Source: Colius striatus
Taxonomy: Eukaryota > Chordata > Aves > Coliiformes > Coliidae
Assembly: GCF_028858725.1 (NCBI RefSeq)
Contig: NC_084760.1
Coordinates: 66,035,867-66,099,866 of the forward strand
Length of the DNA: 64,000 nt
Direction of reading: 5' to 3'
A program made the translations under genes and the position numbers. Below the pieces are notes generated by a model that worked only from the letters and a program-made list of their open reading frames with translations, made no database searches and was not told the origin of the DNA. Below are positions 1 through 13,500 of this stretch, one piece after another. How positions within the stretch are numbered: the stretch's first letter is position 1; each line of letters starts with the position of its first letter.

Positions 1-570
1 TACCAAATGCTGTGAGAACAACAGGCAGAAGCAAGCATAAATATTTGTTCCTTGCCTTTTAACAAATTTACAGTGTTTAGCTAAAGCTAAAATGCTTAGC
101 CATATGCTTGCCACATGTTTGCTGCTGTGGCTTTGCTTTGTGCTAAGTATTGGTTTTATCCATCTTGAAGTTCAGAAGTTGATTTAAAAGAGGGAAGAAG
201 ACAATATTCTAAGGTACCTCATAAGGGACAAATTTCTTATTTCCTCAACAGAGGAGAAAATGCAGTGAAATAAAAAGACTTTCTTGCTTCATAGTACAGA
301 AGCTAAGCTTCTCACAGGATAGATCTGCTGGGCCTTGGGAGCATCAGTGAATCTGTCCTTACCTAAGCATTTTTCCAACACATACTATTCAGTGCAGTAC
401 CTCCTGAAGCGAGGCAGAAGCTAACAAAACCATTCAGCATCCAAAAACACAGTACCAGAATGTGCTGTCTAGCCTCTGCTATATCTATTTTTTAAAGAAC
501 CTACTGTTCCTTGCTGGTGCTTGGTTAACAGTGGTCTAGTCTATATAGTCAATAAAGCCTTATTTATTTT
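1..570. other. Intergenic, nothing recognised
   Basis: AT-rich single-copy-looking sequence downstream of THBS2. I see no coding exon, RNA gene or repeat. Confidence 0.6.
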
Positions 571-630
571 ATTGGAACTAGATCTTTAAAGTCCTTTCCA
601 ACCCAAACTGTCCTATGATTCTATAATTCC
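571..630 (+). mobile_element. CR1 LINE 3'-end fragment
   Basis: Contains TTGGAACTAGATCTTTAAAG, TCCTTTCCAACCCAAACTG and CTATGATTCTATAATTC, the typical CR1 3' terminus. Only the last 60 bp are recognisable. Orientation is from the terminal repeat. Confidence 0.85.
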
Positions 631-3600
631 ATTGCCATAACACAGCGATTATAACACATTAGAGATGTGTTGGGGTGTCCAAAGGATGCACATGGTGCTG
701 GCCAATATGTTGTAGGACTTGCAGGAGATCAGTGCCTTGCTGGGGATCAGACAGGGTGCCTTGAGCCGTTAAAAGCCTATGGACAAGCAGCTGTATGGAT
801 GCTGATGAAGTCTGGAAAGTTACTCAGCTGGCTATTGCCAAGTATCTGCCATAGGGTCAGGTTAAGAAGTCCATATGGGTTCCATTGACTTTTTTGTGAG
901 TGCCAATGAGTGCTCAGACATTCATTCACGTACAGAAACTTGAATAAAGCTGGAGCTGAATCCCACCCTCACTGGACACAGTCCAGAATGATTTACTTAG
1001 ATCTTTCTTGATCTTAACCCTGCCGTATTGCCATGGAGATGTGAGTCCTCTCTTCTACTTAGAAAATAGAGGCAAGATTTCAGTTTTATGTTCCTGCACT
1101 TTTTGTCACTTAGATGTTGAGCACCTGAGTATTTGTTTTTGTCTTAGAATGATGGAGAGGAGAGCTAGCCTCAGATCGAAATGCCATATCTGACCTTCTT
1201 CATTTGGGAGAAATCAGATCTCTAAATAGCCACGTCTGCTTTGGGCACATGTCCACAGATGGGTTTCAGCCTCCATGCCCTCATGCCACAGACCAGATTC
1301 CTCTGGCCAGGCCATGTGCCTGGGCTATGCATGCAAGCTCAGCACTTCCTTGCCAAGGGAAGGCTGACTGCCATGACCAAGGCTCTGCTCCATTCCCTCT
1401 TGTCTGAGCTATCGCTGACATCTCCTTGTATGTAATTTAACTTTCTCAGCTACAGTGTTAGGCAGCTGCAGAATTTTTACCCAATGACACGTTTATCCCT
1501 TGCCAAAAAGGCTTTGTTTTTTCCTTCTTTGTTTTGCTTTGTTTTGTTTCTGTGTAACAAAGGCAGCCAAACACGTTAGCCTTTCTTTAGGGATTTCCGA
1601 CTTCTGGGCAACCGTACCATACACAAATTTTTCTCAGAAAGAATTCTCAAGACCAAGCAGCCTCCCTTACACACATTTTTACTGCATGGCTGTGCGAGAC
1701 CAGCTTCCCAGCTTTTGGTGTTCCTGGCCCATGTCCATGATCCACATTCTTTCAGAAGTGATCTCCTCAGCTGTAGGTCATAGAGTTAGTTTAGATGGTC
1801 TCATGCTCCACTACCACAGGCAATTTCTGCAGCATTGCTTAAAAATCTCCCTAGTGTAGATATTGACAATGCAAACAGGGGATCAAGTGTATAGTTTTAC
1901 AGAGAAGCATCAAGGCAGATGATTTTTACTGGAAGAGCTGTGTAGCAGTCTCTTTTAATTTTGATTTCACATGAAGTAACTAAATCTCCCAAAGTAACAC
2001 ATACGCACGAACAAAGCAGTCTAAGGTACTTTGCTGTATTCTGTTTCTTTCAGAGGTGTTGATAAACACATAGGTGAGCAGGTAGACAGGTAGTGACCTG
2101 AAGTCCATGCTGAACAGCCTAGAGAAATTCAGATCTCAATGACCAGAGATTCATGCCCTTTGTCCACTTTGTGGCATCTTTCACATGGAACAGAACCCAC
2201 AAACGTAATTTGTCTAAAGGCTTTGACTTCAAACTTGTGAAATGCACTGTTACCTCAAGTAGAATTTATTTAAGGGCAGTATATGGGTAGGTATTGCACT
2301 TACCATACAAATACTTAGCATAAATACCATTTTCGAGGGAACACTTTATTAAAGAAATGTTCTTTGCCTGCTACTTCAAGATAAACCTAAGCAACATGTC
2401 AAGCATTTAAAACTACCCGTTGTGCTTTAGCCATTGCCAGTGGCTTGCATATTTATTGCAACCCAAGACAACTGGGGATCTCAGAGAAAAAGTTATAGTG
2501 AACATGCTCAAAAATAGCATTTTTTTTTAACATGCAACACCAAGCATTTAGAAAAAAATCCCCACATTGTGTCCTTGAATGCTCCTTGCATAGGAATTAG
2601 AAATAGCAAAATAAGCTACACAACAAAATGTGGTACAGCTTTAAATGTGGGAAATCCTGTTGTGAATTAGAAGGGGGTTATATTCAGACACAGACTTCCT
2701 TGGTTCTTTCACATGTCTGAAATTCATGATGTTATTTTCATGACCAATCATGAAATCTTTCTCCGTGGCTAAAATCATGACAAGCTTTAGCTTCAAACAT
2801 TTTCACATATTGGGACAGAATACTTTTTACAGAGATAGGTTTAGGGATTTTTCAGTTGTTTTTAAGGGCTGGCGAAGACAGTCTGTAATAAAAGACACTT
2901 TTGCACTTTACAAGATCAAAGTCTGATTCGTTCCTTAAAGTTTTTTTCCCCCTACAAAACAGGAGCTGACACTGTAGAGCTGGGAACACGTGGAGCCAAT
3001 ATATTCCAATGTTTGTGTCATGAATAGTTTAACACAAGCACAGAATTGAGTGCTTTGCTGGGCAATATAACACTCTTTCTGTTTATGCACCTTTGGCTGG
3101 GAAATATTTTGTATTTATCTCTGAATTCATCTTTTGCTCTGAAAGTCAGCTCTGTAGAACCAATATTGGCCTACTCAAGATAGCTGCTCCTTTCCTCTAA
3201 TCATCATCTGATCTAAATTCAGTGCTTAAAAAATATGGTTTCTCTTCTCTATTCCAGGCCACACTGATATATGATCTCTTCAGTACCTTTTTTTTTGTAA
3301 ATTGTGATTCCAGAATCTTTACTGCTAACCTCAGAGCCAGAAAGAGCTCAGGCAGTCTTTTAGATTTTGTGATGATTTTTGCAAGGTTTTTAGCTAGATA
3401 AAATAAACAACTTCTTAGTTGTGATCTAAGCAAATTTCACATGAAACTCATGAAAGACAATAAACATCCATAGTTTAAAGACACTCTTTGACAGAATATT
3501 CAAACCATTCCAAAGTTCTTCTGCCATAACATTCTTAAGCTTTCTGAGGGAGTATTTCTGATCTTTTATCTTTAAGGTCTATATAGAACCTTCTTAAGGA

Positions 3601-4528
3601 CTTAAATAACAGTCTTTTTTAACAAATTAATATAAAATAGGCCAAAACCTGCAATCCACTTTTCCTTCTCTTACTTGAAATGACACTTTGTTACGATGGG
3701 AGGCTACAAAATGCTTATAGTAGTCATGTAATTATCTCTGTGATGTTAGCAGCAGTCCAGGGAACAAGAAGATAGCAGAATGTTCCTCTTTGTAATATTG
3801 GTAGCATCTGTACAAATCTGTTCATGTGGATTATAGTCTAGTAAAGCTAATGCAGTTTACCCAAGTGTTTCCAAAATTGCTAGTAAGCCTCTATTAAGAC
3901 CTCCCCAGGCTTGTCTCTCTTCCAACCTTCCAACCACTTCTAACTTTCAAGCCCAAGCTATTTTTAGAAGACTCTCAGTGGAATGTGATTTTCTTTACTT
4001 AGAAGGCATCATTTACACAGCTTCCCTGCTACAGAATTGATAATTCTCCATCTTAATGAAGTGCAGAAGTACTTCTTACTGAGATAATATGCTGTTGATA
4101 GATTTATGGTAACTGAAGGAAACCATACTCTGTCCACTGCAAAGCCACCCACACAACTGAATCCTTTCTTTAAAAAAACAACCAAGGAAAAGCCAGGTGA
4201 CTTGATGTTTTTCTTGAGCTGTCAATCTCTTAAACTTCCTAAGGTGAAATCCACCCTGCTAGAATGGAATGTACATCAGGTCTGTACACTGTTTAGTCAT
4301 GCTTAAGTATCACTTCTATTTTTGGAAAATAAGTGACTCTTATATGTTGCACAGGCCTTATGTAGAGCACCAGAAAGAAGCAGTGATTAAGGATTATAGA
4401 TGATGGTCTCTGTCCTAATTCAGACAAAAATTCTCAGAATAGATACTGATGGGTTTTTCACTCACCTGAAAGTCATGGCTCCTTTGTATGCCCAAAGTAC
4501 ATCACTCTATTGCAGGCTTCAGCCAAGC
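631..4528. other. Intergenic, nothing recognised
   Basis: Short open frames only, none with recognisable protein similarity, codon bias or splice framing. No repeat family identified. Confidence 0.6.
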
Positions 4529-4662
4529 TTCCTCCCTCCCTCCCTCCCTCCCTCCCTCCCTCCCTTCCTCCCTTCCTTCCTTCCTTCCTTCCTTCCTTCC
4601 TTCCTTCCTTCCTTCCTTCCTTCCTTCCTTCCTTCCTTCCTTCCTTCCTTCCTTCCTTCCTC
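4529..4662. repeat. Compound tetranucleotide microsatellite (CTCC)n(CTTC)n
   Basis: About 34 bp of CTCC units pass through a short mixed zone into about 95 bp of almost uninterrupted CTTC. One strand is pure pyrimidine throughout. The open frames over it (Leu-Pro-Ser and Lys-Glu-Gly repeats) are by-products of the repeat. Confidence 0.98.
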
Positions 4663-6135
4663 TTGCTTGCTCGCTTGCTTGAAAGCCGCAAGCCTCCTTT
4701 GAAATGAATACAATGGATATTTCCTCATAGCTGATCTGATTTGACCATACAGCTTAGCAGCACAGACTGAATAACCAAGGTAAAATGTATCACTGGTGAA
4801 TTTCCACACTGCGTGATCCACTTTGTAGGTCAACTTTTGTGTGCTCCGGTAAAGATACTGATTAGCTTGTTTCGATCAGATTTTTAAAAGTGAAAATGTC
4901 ATAGTCTTGACCTGAGTGTAAACAAAAATCTTACTGACAAATAAACCAAATTTTAAGGAGTGCAACAAAAACACATCACAAGGATAAGGTTCAATGGAAA
5001 ACCAGAGCACGAATACACATGAGAGAAAGCAAAGAATCCAGAAAAAAAGTGCATTTGTTGAACACTTACCAGTTGAGCTCTGCTCCAGGAGCCAGGGCCA
5101 ACTGCTCTTGGCAAAATAGGCTAAAGCTAAAATCCATGTTGCAGTTATTACTGTTTTGTTTGTGGTTGGGGGTTTTTTTTGTTTGTTTTTTTTACAGTTT
5201 CTCCTTATGAACATAAATTACATGACTTCTTTACTGATAGATTGAAGCAGAATCATAGAGAATCAGAGATGATGAGTGGTACAATTTTTATTTGTTTTCC
5301 ACATTATGCAAAACTTGCCTGGATTGTTTTGATGCTGCTTTGTAGAACAGAGTAAGCTTAAGTTTTTCCAGGTCATTCATAAGTTTTAGCATAAAAGAGA
5401 AAGACAATGCCATTGCAATAATCAAGACAGGAGAGAGGGGAAAAAAAAGCAAATCTTGTTTCTGTACAGCTTAATAGACCTTAGAGAAACATTTCAGGAG
5501 AGAATAATGGGTTTTTTTAGTAAATTTAATGCAGCTACAATGTTCAACTTTATTCTAGTTATGACTAACTCAGTCATTAAAGTTTATTTAAGCTTTTTTG
5601 TTTGTTTGTTTTGAAGTGTGGACTTGGGAACCGGCATGACATTTTTCAGTTTCATGTTACAGATAAACCAGAAGGATGATGAGGGCACTATTTTTTCTTT
5701 TACAATGCCCTAACTTTATTCCATATTGACTTCATTTAACTAATATAAAATTACACTAATTGTTTATGAAATTTTGTAGAATAATATGGGCACATCTATG
5801 TGTACATCAAGTACCTAAATGTGTGAAGTACATGAAAAATCAGCTTTTGACCTGAAAAAGAGCACCATGTGTTCCTGTGCATCTATGACTTCTGTAAGCA
5901 TGTGTAGTTGATTCCACCCCCCATTTAAACTAGTGTCATTTTAAAAATAAGAAATTTGTGCCGTTTGTCTGTACCTTTGACTTTGGGCATCTAGTAAAAG
6001 AGTTAAAACTTTTCATAATATACTGTTATCCACTTATTTCTAAATAGTATCAGAAAGTAGCAATTTGATGACACTTTTCTCTTATGGATTTCTCTGTTGT
6101 CTGATTCTTCAGTTCCTTACATTAATTTAATAATG
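4663..6135. other. Intergenic, nothing recognised
   Basis: AT-rich with short homopolymer runs. A GAATCATAGAGAATCAGAG stretch near 5249 faintly recalls a CR1 tail but is too short to call. Confidence 0.55.
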
Positions 6136-6178
6136 TGTATATATATATATATAAGGCATATATATATATATATGCCTT
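6136..6178. repeat. AT dinucleotide repeat with perfect palindrome
   Basis: Two (TA)n tracts are separated by AAGGC. Positions 6153-6178 form a perfect 26-bp palindrome, AAGGCATA at one end and TATGCCTT at the other, with an alternating TA core. Confidence 0.95.
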
Positions 6179-6994
6179 CAAAATTAACCACACTTTGTAC
6201 TGGAAAGAGGCTATTACAAAGACTTTTTGTGTTCTTGAGAACACAATGAGACCACCGATCTGCAACTGTGCCCAGCTTCTGTGGAGTCCTTGTTTCAGAA
6301 GGTGTGCGGGAGTGCAGAGTGGTCCTTCCATCCATCCAAACAGAGCCACGGGGATGAGGTTCTATTTCTGAGTGTGAACCAATAAGACCAGAGATGAGTG
6401 ATGTGAAAATGAGGAAACAATTTTTTATGACTTTTAAAATATACACTGATGTTTCTCCATGACAGAACTTGAAAGGAAAGGACGAGGCATCCACTAGACC
6501 AGTCTATGTCATTACCATAACTCGTCTGAAAAAGCCAAAGGTTGTTTCTCGTGGGATGCTAAGAAAACTGAAGCTTCATTTCAACACATCCTATCCCAAT
6601 TGATTCCCTAGTGAAGAATCGCTGGAAGGCAAAGCTTGATATTGAAACAGCATGGGGGAAAAGCAGCTTTAGGGAACAGATACAACTTCTGGCTCTAATT
6701 CCTATGTGGGATTACACATCTGATTTTTTGGTTTCTGATAAAGTGAGCATGAATGTATTTTTAACTGATCTCTGTGGTTTGCAGAAACCTTTCACATAGT
6801 CTTTGCAGCCCTGTACCATCTGGTTTGGCAGGCAGGACTGCTTTTGTGCTTCACTTCAAGACCACCAAGCTTCATAACCTGGTATGAACCACAAAATGAG
6901 TAAAATTTTACAAAAGAGTCAACCCTGCCAAGTTCAGAATAATGGTGGGATGCACCTGAATAACAACCATTTGTCAGGGTCCTGTGTGGCTGCT
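6179..6994. other. Intergenic, nothing recognised
   Basis: No gene, RNA or repeat family recognised between the AT palindrome and the LTR fragment. Confidence 0.55.
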
Positions 6995-7270
6995 GTGGTT
7001 TAACCCCAGCCAGCAACTAAACATTGCACAACCTCTCACTCACTCCTCAACTCTGCAGTGGGATGTGGAGGAGAATCAAAAAAGGAGTAAAACTTGTGGG
7101 TTGAGATAAGAACAGTTTAATAACTTAAATGAGTTAAATATAATAATAACAACAATAATTTTAAATATAGATAATGATAGTAATAAAAAGGAATATAATG
7201 AAAAAGGAGAGGATTAAAACTCAAGAGAAAACCCCAACAGTGATGCATAGCTATGGTAGTGCAGGGTAAG
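6995..7270 (-). mobile_element. ERVL-type LTR fragment, antisense, truncated
   Basis: Starts TGTGGTTTAACCCCAGCCAG CAACTAAAC, the reversed 3' end of a widespread avian LTR family, and continues with the family's AACTTGTGGGTTGAGATAAG AACAGTTTAATAA and an AAT/AAC-rich stretch. The right boundary is blurred; sequence to about 7530 may be diverged LTR. No internal retroviral genes are visible. Confidence 0.75.
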
Positions 7271-9374
7271 GCACCCCAGGTGAAAGCTGATAGCAGTTTA
7301 TTACAGAGTTATTACAGACAGGAGTAAAGACTGACAAATAGCAGCAGCATGGAGCAATTGGAGACTGATGATCTACATCCCCTGTGATAAATTTCATTGC
7401 TTCTTTTTCCTACCTAAATCCAGACACTTCTTCAACTCACCATGTGCACACACAACCACTCCCAAAGCTTATTACAAGTAATGCAAGTTAAAGAAATGGC
7501 CCTGGGAAATTGCAGGTAATGTCTAGGCTTGATGGTGATTAAAGTGAGTACCAAGCAGTCCCTTTCTATAATTTACTCCTTTTTACTGATATCTCTGTTA
7601 AGGGACATGTAAATTTTGTTGGCTTAACTTCACAAATTACCATACTGTCAGAAAGATGGAAGTCAAAGATTTGGACCACAAGCATTAGGACCATAAGACA
7701 GCCATGAATTTTCTAATATGGGACTTTCAAGTAGTCTCACTTTTCTGAATAAATCTAGCTTAATAGATTTTGAGGAGAATAACATTAAAACCCATGTCCA
7801 TTTCATCAAGTTGCATAACAGCTTAGCTACTAGTAAAAATGAAAATAGTACAATGCACACATTGGCATTGTTTATGGGATTTGAGACATTGAAAGTAATT
7901 CCATTACCATAGTCCTGGCTTTAGTAAAGATTTGGTGTGCATTATTGAAACAAACAAACAAAAAAGAAATATGAACATATATACATGAAGAACAATCACC
8001 TTAAAGCACTGCTACAGGTGAATTTGTCGTATTATTTGTTTTGCAAGCTTCAGAGATGGGATTTATTAAGCTCTTTTTTAGTTTGCTTTTAAAATGAGAA
8101 TACAGTCCATCTTTCCTCAAGGGCTCCCCTACTTTTCATGACCTCATCGCCATACACTTGTACATAATAGAGCTGTCTGACTGTGGCAGTTGGTGGTCTA
8201 ATGAAATATTACCACACCGTTTCTTCAAGGACTCCTTTGGCTTCTTGTGTCACATATCCTTCACAAATTCATACTGTTTACTTTGGATTGTTTTGCTGGA
8301 ATTGGTCCTTGTTGCCTGACTGATTTGATGAAAAGAAGAACAGGCCGCCAGTGCCCCTTGGCCCCATTCAACAGCAGAAATGTTTTTCAGAGGCTGGCAG
8401 CCCTCTCTTACTCTAGGCACTACTCCAGGTTTCCTCTGAGGAGCAGCTCTTTGATGACACGTAGTCCACTCAGAGAAGTCCTGTTAACATCACCAGAATT
8501 GGCTTCCCTTGCATGCTGGCAGTAGGAGATGCAATTCAAGGAGACATGAAAGGCACGGGAGGACGGGGGAAGGAATGATCTTCTTTGAGTCACAGATCAA
8601 ATACCTTGTTTCTCCTTCAGAGTCAGAAATGGATTTCTTCAATGCTGAGCTCAGGAATTGAGGCTGTGGACCCAAGTGCAGCTGGGCCTCCAGCTGAGCT
8701 GGTGTTATTTGTTTAGTGACAACAAATGTTCTCAGCTAGGACCTTCAGAAAACAGTATGTGTTTGGAGAAGCAAAGAACTGAGTATCCTCATCAGCAAAG
8801 AGCTCTCAGCACTTTGTTGGCAGTGATCATCACCTCATGATTACGTCCATGGACACTTAAAGCTTTCAGATATTGCCACACAGAAGTGATGAAGAGTTGC
8901 AAACATGAGGTTCTGATTCTCACTACTGCTATGAAGTGTGACTGCTGAAACATTTATTTCCAGTTTGAGTATTTGTCCATATGTGTACTCCACCACTGGT
9001 ATGTGTACACAGTATGGGGTTGAAATTTGAAATCTTGGCCAGCAGTATCTGCTGGGGACATTTCTTCTTCTTGCATGTCCACCTGCTGTGATACCAGAAG
9101 TGGAAAGGGTAGTTCAAGTATTATAGCGTATTTTCTTCTCAGCATTCACGTTCTCCCGGTATAATAATTTGTACTATATTTAATATATGCAGTGGTGCTA
9201 GCTAAACAATGCTGATTAGGTAGCTGTTCTCTGAAAGTTCTTTAATCAGATTTAGTTTGGAGTCAGAAAGCAAATGAGTTACTTTTGTGATAAGCTGTTT
9301 CACTCTGGGATTGCTGGATTGAAACACACATTGAATCATAATGAGATTTCAGTTCCATGCATATAAAAAATATA
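7271..9374. other. Intergenic, nothing clear
   Basis: The first 250 bp may continue the LTR. Beyond that, only short unsupported open frames. Confidence 0.5.
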
Positions 9375-9750
9375 AGACACTTGAAAACAGTCCAGTGGAA
9401 AACAAGAAGAGTATTTTGAGCCCTGTAATACATTACTTATGAGAAAAGATTGACATTGGCTTGCCTAGGATGAGGGGATTAGGAAAAAAAAAAAAAGTCT
9501 TCAAATATGTAAAAGGTTGTTGCAGTTTGACAAGTTTTTTCTAAGTTCACTGAGGCTAGGACAAGATATTATAGGCTCAAAGAGCAGCTGGAAATACTTT
9601 ATGAAATCGATATGTTCTTCTACCTGTAACTGTAGTTAAGTAGTTTATCTAAGGTGCTTGTGAAATTCCCATTCTGAAGAACAGACCAATAAAATAATCT
9701 GTCAGGAGTGAGTTAGGTAGAGGTTGCCCTGCCTTGAGGAGGAAACATGA
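9375..9750 (+). mobile_element. Old diverged CR1 LINE 3' fragment
   Basis: Recognisable landmarks in the right order: ACTTATGAGAAAAGATTGAC, TTGCCTAGGATGAGGGGATT, GTCTTCAAATATGTAAAAGG TTGTTGCA, CACTGAGGCTAGGACAAGA, and CTGTCAGGAGTGAGTTAGG followed by CCTGCCTTGAGGAGG. These are the usual waypoints of a CR1 3' region. An A-run interrupts it at 9484-9496. Highly diverged. Confidence 0.7.
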
Positions 9751-9987
9751 GTCTGGACCATGGATCTTTCCTGTTCTGTGGCAATGATTTGACACAATAT
9801 AAAGAGAGCCGAGGACCATGACTTAGGTTTTCATACACACACAAAAATGTTGAAAAAAGCACTGTCCGTTGTTTCATCTTCTTTTTTTACTCTACTCCTC
9901 CAAATTTCAACGTAAGCCAATAATTCTTTGTTTTTCTCATAACTTACAGTTCAGGATTTTAGTCCTCACTTGTATGTGCCTGTTCTG

Positions 9988-10500
9988 TTGTCGTGGTTTA
10001 GGTCCATCAGGGGACAAAAGACCACGACTAAACTCAAGTACCAGACACTTGAGAATTGCCAAAGGCCAAGAAGAGCTTAATTTCCACATAAGGTCCAGGA
10101 CAAAACAGACCAGGCTACTCGGTTTGGGGAAGAAAACAGAAAATAATTTAATCCAACACCAACTAAAACATAACGATAAAACCCCAAAACATACCCAATA
10201 TAAAACAACAGAGTGGTACAACGATGAAGAGCACAACCACCCCTTTAAGACCACCTTCTCCCCACCCCTCCCCTCTTCCTGGCTCAGAGCCCTGATCCCA
10301 GTGTCTTTATCTCCTCCTCCCCTGAACGGCTCAGGAGGGCAGGGAATGGGGGCTTCAGTCAATCTGTTCCTGATGGCTTCTGCTGTTTGTCTCTCCTCAG
10401 GGCAGGTGGGCTCCAGGCAGGTCCTCCCTGCTCCTCCACTGGAGGTGGAAAGGGAGCTCTGGAAATTGTCTATCCCAAACCCCTCCCTGCTTTAAGCACT
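9988..10500 (-). mobile_element. ERVL-type LTR, antisense, probably 5'-truncated
   Basis: Begins TGTCGTGGTTTAGG and contains ACCACGACTAAACTC; these form the 8-bp inverted repeat typical of this LTR's end. It then runs through CACAACCACCCCTTTAAGAC, TGAACGGCTCAGGAGGGCAG and GGAATGGGGGCTTCAGTCA, familiar avian LTR sequence. The right edge is approximate. Open frames in it are not viral proteins. Confidence 0.75.
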
Positions 10501-13500
10501 GCCAGCTGGAACTGTTGCTCAGAACTCATTTTTGGTTTAGTAATGATGTTTCTTATATCCCAGTAATGGCCTATACATCACAGCAGTGTTCTTAAATATT
10601 TATGAGATGATTTATACCTATTCTGCTATTGTTAGTATCTCTAGAATTAGTGATGTCAAGTGAATGTAGCTGCTAGGATGCAAAACAACATCCATTTGGA
10701 TCCTTCTGTCTGGTCAGAGTCTTTTGGCTTAAGCTCAGAAATAAGTCATGAACAAACTCATGCTGTTTAAACTCATCAAATACATTGGTGCAGTGGTGTG
10801 AATAAAGCAAAGATCACCTTAGATGACGTTGGTCCAGTGAACACAGGTAATGAATCTTTCTGAGTGAACACAGTCAGAAACAAAAACTTGCTGTATTTGC
10901 CTGGATAAAATTGAGTGCACCTTGAAAACCCTTCATGGCATATGGATTTTTTTATACACCACTAAGAGTGCATAAAAGAAAAGTTCTCACTACAAGATCA
11001 CACCCGAAAAATATAGAATATCTATTGTGTTATAGTCACTTGTGAGAGGAGCACAGCAGGAGAGCTGTTTTTCTTTTGCATTCAAAGGAGTAGTTTTGTA
11101 AGTGCGTACTTTTTGGCTTGGATTTGAGCTTTTCAGATTGATTTGTCCTATTTTATACACCTACATTAAAATAAAATCTTTTTTTTAGGAAAGACTGTTT
11201 TTCTTCACTAACTGAGAAGGAAGTATAAAAATTTAGGCCAAGTATACATGTCTGCTTCTCAGATGGTTAAGTCTTATTTCTAGTTTGGTAGGGTTTTTTT
11301 TTCCCCTATTTATTTACCAGAATATCATCAGTCTCAAACATCTGGAAACGGAATATGTCTTACAGCTATAGGTGCCAAAGGGGCAGACCAAATGGGCAAT
11401 CCTTTATGGCCAGCATTCCTTTGTGAAATACAATTTAATAGTTGCCCTCAGCTCACCATTAACAATCTCAAATAATTTCTATTTCCATCTTTAAGAAGCC
11501 TCATATTTCTTAGGTATGAACATGGATCAGTGGCCTTCATTCAGTTCTGAAAGGATTAAGAAAACAGAAAACCCAAACCAATCTCCCAGACAAAAAGGAT
11601 GTAAGTGAAAAATGCTTGCTCTATAAGCCCACTCTGAGGAATATATCTTCTGTATTTTATGCATACGTCTAATTCTTCAGCCTTTGCACAAGCAAAGCAA
11701 GAACTTGGCACTCTGGTTTTATAATCTGTTCAATAAAAAATACACATCAATGAAGAAAGACTAGCAGCTGGTTTCTGATGCACACAGCATAGCAGTTCCC
11801 CAGGGGATCCTGCCAGGCATCTTAGGTGGTTCACATGCTGACTGATGATCTCTGCAGACTAGATCCTACATTTCTGCAAGTACTGATTATGACTTTGAGC
11901 AGAGTATTTTTCTCCCTCCTGCCCATCTCTTTTGTGTGGTTTGTCAGTCCCTATAAAATTCTGTGCAATTTTATTGCCGCTGCTTTCCCCACACTTATTC
12001 CTTTAAGCCACATCTGGTATGTTACATGTCTCCATCTGAGAGATTTCTCCTGGCTTTCCAATAGCTTCAGTAAAGTGATATTGGTGTAGGTACTTTAAAA
12101 AAAGCAGAGGCCCCTTTGCAGAACAAATCATCGCAATACGTCTCTGTCTGCCACTGAGCCAGTAAGTCTGGTGCATGTACGTCTGCCTGTGACTATTTTG
12201 AGTCAGCAGCTATGCTTTTTTGTTAACAGGAACAGTGCAACAAGTTTTTTTTCATTGTGATTTGGGTGCAAACCCTTGTGCACAGGAGCACACATTTTGT
12301 CTATGTCTATATCCAGGTTTGTATGCAAATATACTTAAAAATGGATATAAGCACAAATGCTTTACCTCTGACACACAGGGTGAGCAAAATAGTATCTTTG
12401 AAGCAGTAATCAACAGACTTTTTGACAGAGGTTTTGTGCCTCAGAGTTGAACCACACAAATTCAGATTCCCTCTCCAGTCCTCACCCTGTAATATCTGAC
12501 TCATCATGGAGTGATTTTTTTTCCCCCCTTCCTTCCACAGCAGCACCTCTGGCACTCACAAGGCTCCCTACCACTTTCTGAGAAAGGAAAAAAATTCTCT
12601 TTGGCAATTAAGCTACTCTCTTTATAGCACACAAAAAATATTTCATTCTGTATAAACGTAGGGAAGATGTTTTGTTTTTTGCAATGTACTCCCTGAAATA
12701 TCAAAGTGAAGTATCATCAATGGAAAAGAGAAAAAAAAAACAACCTGAGATAGATCAGGTGACAAACACATTTGGCATTCACAGTTTCTTATCAGACAAG
12801 TTTCATGCACTTCAGGAAATTAATATTTAACCTGAAGAAAGTTTAGAAACCCCTAAAAGCCCTCAGCATCAGCTACTGTTTGATGGTGCGGGGCCCAGAA
12901 AGTAGATGTATACACTCCTCTTATCGGCCATTTGTCTTTATCCTTCTCCAGGTTCTTGGCACTTGCTGATCTATGACACTGGGAAACTCTGCCTTTTACC
13001 ACCTTGGTGTTCCTGTGCACTTCTGAGAGGTTTGGCAGCTAAAAACAGGAAGACTTTTTAACTTTCCTGTAGGTCTTCCCCGGAAGAAATGGAACTAATA
13101 ATGTATTAGGGACATCACAGTGCAGAGCACAAACGTGTCAGAGCCCCAGATGATGATACAAATATATGGATACAGCAGGAAATGAAAATGCCCTGAGATT
13201 GTTTCATTTTGGATTAATTACTCTTTCCATGGCTTCAGTTCTATTTTACACTTCTAAGACAAAACTTTTGCAAAATAGGAGGTATCAGGCTTTTTGCTAA
13301 AAGATTATGCATGTCCCTCAACATTAGAACATGTGAATGAAAAAACAGTAGTCCTAAGAAGGCAAATTGACGGCATTATCTTATCCCACACGGACACACC
13401 TATGCAGAGTAATAACTGAACCAGTTCCTGAGAAATATCAGAATCAGACATCACAGCCCAAAGGTTTTCCAAACCACTTTTCAGTGCTAAATCTTTTCTA

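Noticed and set aside
4400..4833. Leu-Pro-Ser-rich and Lys-Glu-Gly-rich open frames
   Set aside because: Direct translation of the CTCC/CTTC microsatellite in several frames on both strands.
5245..5275. Possible CR1 tail (GAATCATAGAGAATCAGAG)
   Set aside because: Too short, with no CR1 sequence beyond it.
9869..10495. 208-residue + strand frame and 141-residue - strand frame
   Set aside because: Both overlap the antisense LTR and have no recognisable protein similarity.
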